A stretch of 64,000 bases of DNA from DATCJA01 sp963814955 (GTDB taxonomy: Bacteria; Acidobacteriota; Vicinamibacteria; Vicinamibacterales; UBA2999): the NCBI GenBank assembly GCA_963814955.1, contig CAWFEX010000002.1, positions 1-64,000 on the forward strand, written 5' to 3'. Shown here piece after piece: positions 62,425 through 64,000 of this stretch. Every line of letters starts with the position of its first letter. The stretch's first letter is position 1. The position numbers and the translations under genes are program-made. Below the pieces are notes generated by a model. That model searched no databases. It was not told the origin of the DNA and worked only from the letters and a program-made list of their open reading frames with translations.

Positions 62425-62747
62425 GCGATTTGCTCGGACCGAGCTCCATTCTGAGTTGGAATACGCACCGCCGCAGCCCGATGTGAATACGACAAGCGGA
62501 AGCCATGCAAGCCATTGGCGCATACCGCCTCGCGTTCGTGAACGAACACTCCCGGGCCAGGCAAAACCGTCCATTTTATCCCAGCATACCGGCGTGTTGG
62601 ACGATGCGTTTCGTTCCGACAAGACAGAGGGTGTTATGCTCGCGGCATCCATGAGGCGGCGTCGAAGTCCGTCAGCCGTCGGGTGCCCGGCGATTGCAAT
62701 TCTGTCGTTGTGGCGCGGCGGAGCGTCCGACGGGAGTACGTGATGTG
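62425..62747. other. Spacer with no supportable gene
   Basis: About 320 bases before the DUF898 gene. No frame shows a family, and no strong hairpin is present. ATG codons at 62743 and 62748 overlap in different frames; the latter is in frame with DUF898. Confidence 0.4.
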
Positions 62748-63849
62748 ATGCAGCCCACAGCGACAGCGGAAGAGTCAATCGTCGCTACCCTCCCCGACGA
62801 GCCCGTCACCCGCTACGAGCCATTCGCCTTTACGGGAAGCGGCGCCGAATATTTTCGAATCTGGATCGTCAATCTGATGCTCAGCGTGGCGACGCTCGGC
62901 GTCTACTCGGCGTGGGCGAAGGTGCGGCGTCTCCAGTATTTCTATCGAAATACTCGAATATCAGGCGCGAGCTTCGACTATCACGGGAAGCCGCTCGCCA
63001 TTCTCAAAGGACGCATTTTCGCGTTCCTGCTCTTTGGCAGCTACTATGCGGCGGGCTATTTCAATCCGACGCTTGGCATCGTCGTTGCCGCCGCGCTCGC
63101 AGCCTTCCTGCCGTGGCTTCTCGGTACGGTCAATGCGGTTCCGTTTGTACAACAGCAGCTACCGGGGACTTCGATTTCATTTCCACGGCACCACGGGCGA
63201 GGCGTACTGGGTGTTCCTCGTATTGCCTGTGCTCGCGCCCCTCAGCTTCTTCACGATGGTGCCGCTGCTGCATCATCAGCTCAAACGCTTTCAGCACGCG
63301 AACGCGGCGTATGGGCAAACGCGATTCACATTCAACGCGCCGATCTTTGCCTTTTACAAGATTTATCTGATTACCGGCCTGTGCCTGGTCGTATTGGCGC
63401 TGACCATGCTGGCGTTCGTGGGCGTTCTCGTGGGGTTGGGTGCGATCGGCGACGTTCAGGCCGGCGCTCAACCATCGACGTCACAGGCAATGCTTGTGGC
63501 CGGCTTGATCGTCATGTATGCGCTTGCGACCGCCGTGTTCTGGTCGCTCATGACCGTGCAAATCAGGAATGTCGTGTGGCGTCACACGTCTCTTGGCCCC
63601 CACAAGTTCACATCCACGCTGGAAGTCCACAAGCTCCTCGCCATTGTTGCGACCAATGTGCTGGGCATCGCCGTTACACTCGGCCTGTTCAAGCCCTACG
63701 CCCAGATTCGGCTCGCGAAGTACGTCATCGGAGAGCTGTCGCTCGTCAGTTCCGGCAGGCTCGATGAATTCGTGGCCAGCGTACAGTCCGACACGACGGC
63801 ATTGGGCGAGGAAGCTGCGGAGCTACTTGACGTTGACTTTGGCATCTAA
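62748..63849 (+). CDS. DUF898 (YjgN-type) membrane protein, one-base frameshift
   Basis: An inner-membrane protein of unknown function. First part: EPFAFTGSGAEYFRIWIVNL, MLSVATLGVYSAWAKVRRLQ (the family signature), YFYRNTRISGASFDYHGKP and ILKGRIFAFLLFGSYYAAGY. Near 63122 an extra base shifts the frame; the continuation is SMRFRLYNSSYRGLRFHF, GEAYWVFLVLPVLAPLSFF, HHQLKRFQHANAAYGQTRF and RNVVWRHTSLGPHKFTSTLE. Total length is 367 codons plus one base, consistent with a single insertion. DUF898 genes are typically followed by an M48 peptidase gene, as here. Confidence 0.85.
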
Positions 63850-63856
63850 TGGCTCG

Positions 63857-64000
63857 ATGAATCCGCCGTCACGGCACGAGCCCGGCGGTGTCGAGGCGGT
63901 TTACTTCGACGGCCGCCATTCCACCGCACATGCCGTGAAGGTCACCTTCACGCCACCGATCATTGTGGTCGAGGGCGCTGGTTTCAGCCGCAGTGCGCCG
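63857..64000 (+). CDS. M48 family metallopeptidase, 5' part
   Basis: ATG 63857 opens a frame of 48 codons that runs out of the window: HEPGGVEAVYFDGRHSTAHA, VKVTFTPPIIVVEG. The YFDGRHS start is typical of the N-terminal domain found before Zn-dependent M48 peptidases encoded beside DUF898 genes. The catalytic HExxH is beyond the edge, so the call rests on the N-terminal pattern and neighbour. Confidence 0.7.
   Translation, partial: MNPPSRHEPGGVEAVYFDGRHSTAHAVKVTFTPPIIVVEGAGFSRSAP

Overview
The window is a high-GC bacterial segment in two parts. From about 15 kb to the end it reads as one chromosome of an Acidobacteriota-like bacterium, probably near Vicinamibacteria. That is my inference from a diderm gene set (Kdo synthesis, LapB, a PilMNOPQ type IV pilus cluster), large Ser/Thr kinase-TPR proteins, a secreted S9 peptidase and secreted proteins that begin with Gln-Gly-Arg-Gly stretches. 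The first 11.5 kb looks alphaproteobacterial: a phasin, a DUF3489 protein, an IS5-type transposase fragment, a SnoaL-LuxR regulator, and four decayed copies of a helix-turn-helix module that normally follows site-specific recombinases. Nearly everything there is frameshifted or truncated, except a GT2 glycosyltransferase, a phasin, a SnoaL-like protein and a RidA protein. This may be a degraded genomic island, or a low-quality or chimeric contig end.

Layout. 0-11.5 kb: mosaic of remnants. 11.6-15.1 kb: a heavily frameshifted TPR-CHAT protease-like gene. 15.3-22.9 kb: S9 peptidase split from its signal peptide by TAG, a small secreted protein, a kinase-TPR gene, a second kinase, and a divergent ECF sigma factor. 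22.9-25.8 kb: malate dehydrogenase and phosphoglycerate dehydrogenase. 26.5-32.2 kb: kdsB-pyrG-kdsA-kdsD-lapB, a Kdo/LPS operon. 32.2-33.7 kb: folD-coaE. 33.9-37.1 kb: two convergent APC-type permeases. 37.1-41.0 kb: an M24 aminopeptidase, accB, accC and thiE. 41.0-48.3 kb: pilMNOPQ followed by two lipoproteins. 48.5-52.5 kb: rplM-rpsI-rpsB-tsf-pyrH-frr, the translation cluster, then convergent pfkA. 53.7-54.2 kb: tRNA-Ala(CGC) with an abutting integrase remnant. 54.3-64 kb: mostly secreted or lipid-anchored proteins of unknown role, a methyltransferase, and a DUF898-M48 peptidase pair cut by the window end.

No intact mobile element, CRISPR array, phage or defence system is visible, and I found no clear novel multi-gene system. 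The most unusual signal is in the spacers. At six or more intergenic sites between housekeeping genes there are arrays of degenerate 7-8 base words. Most are arranged as two complementary arms that would form long imperfect hairpins. The word differs from site to site but the architecture is the same.

Caution: single-base frameshifts in rplM, pilM, both kinases, the PKD lipoprotein and the DUF898 gene suggest residual indel errors. Pseudogene calls in the first 15 kb should be read with that in mind.
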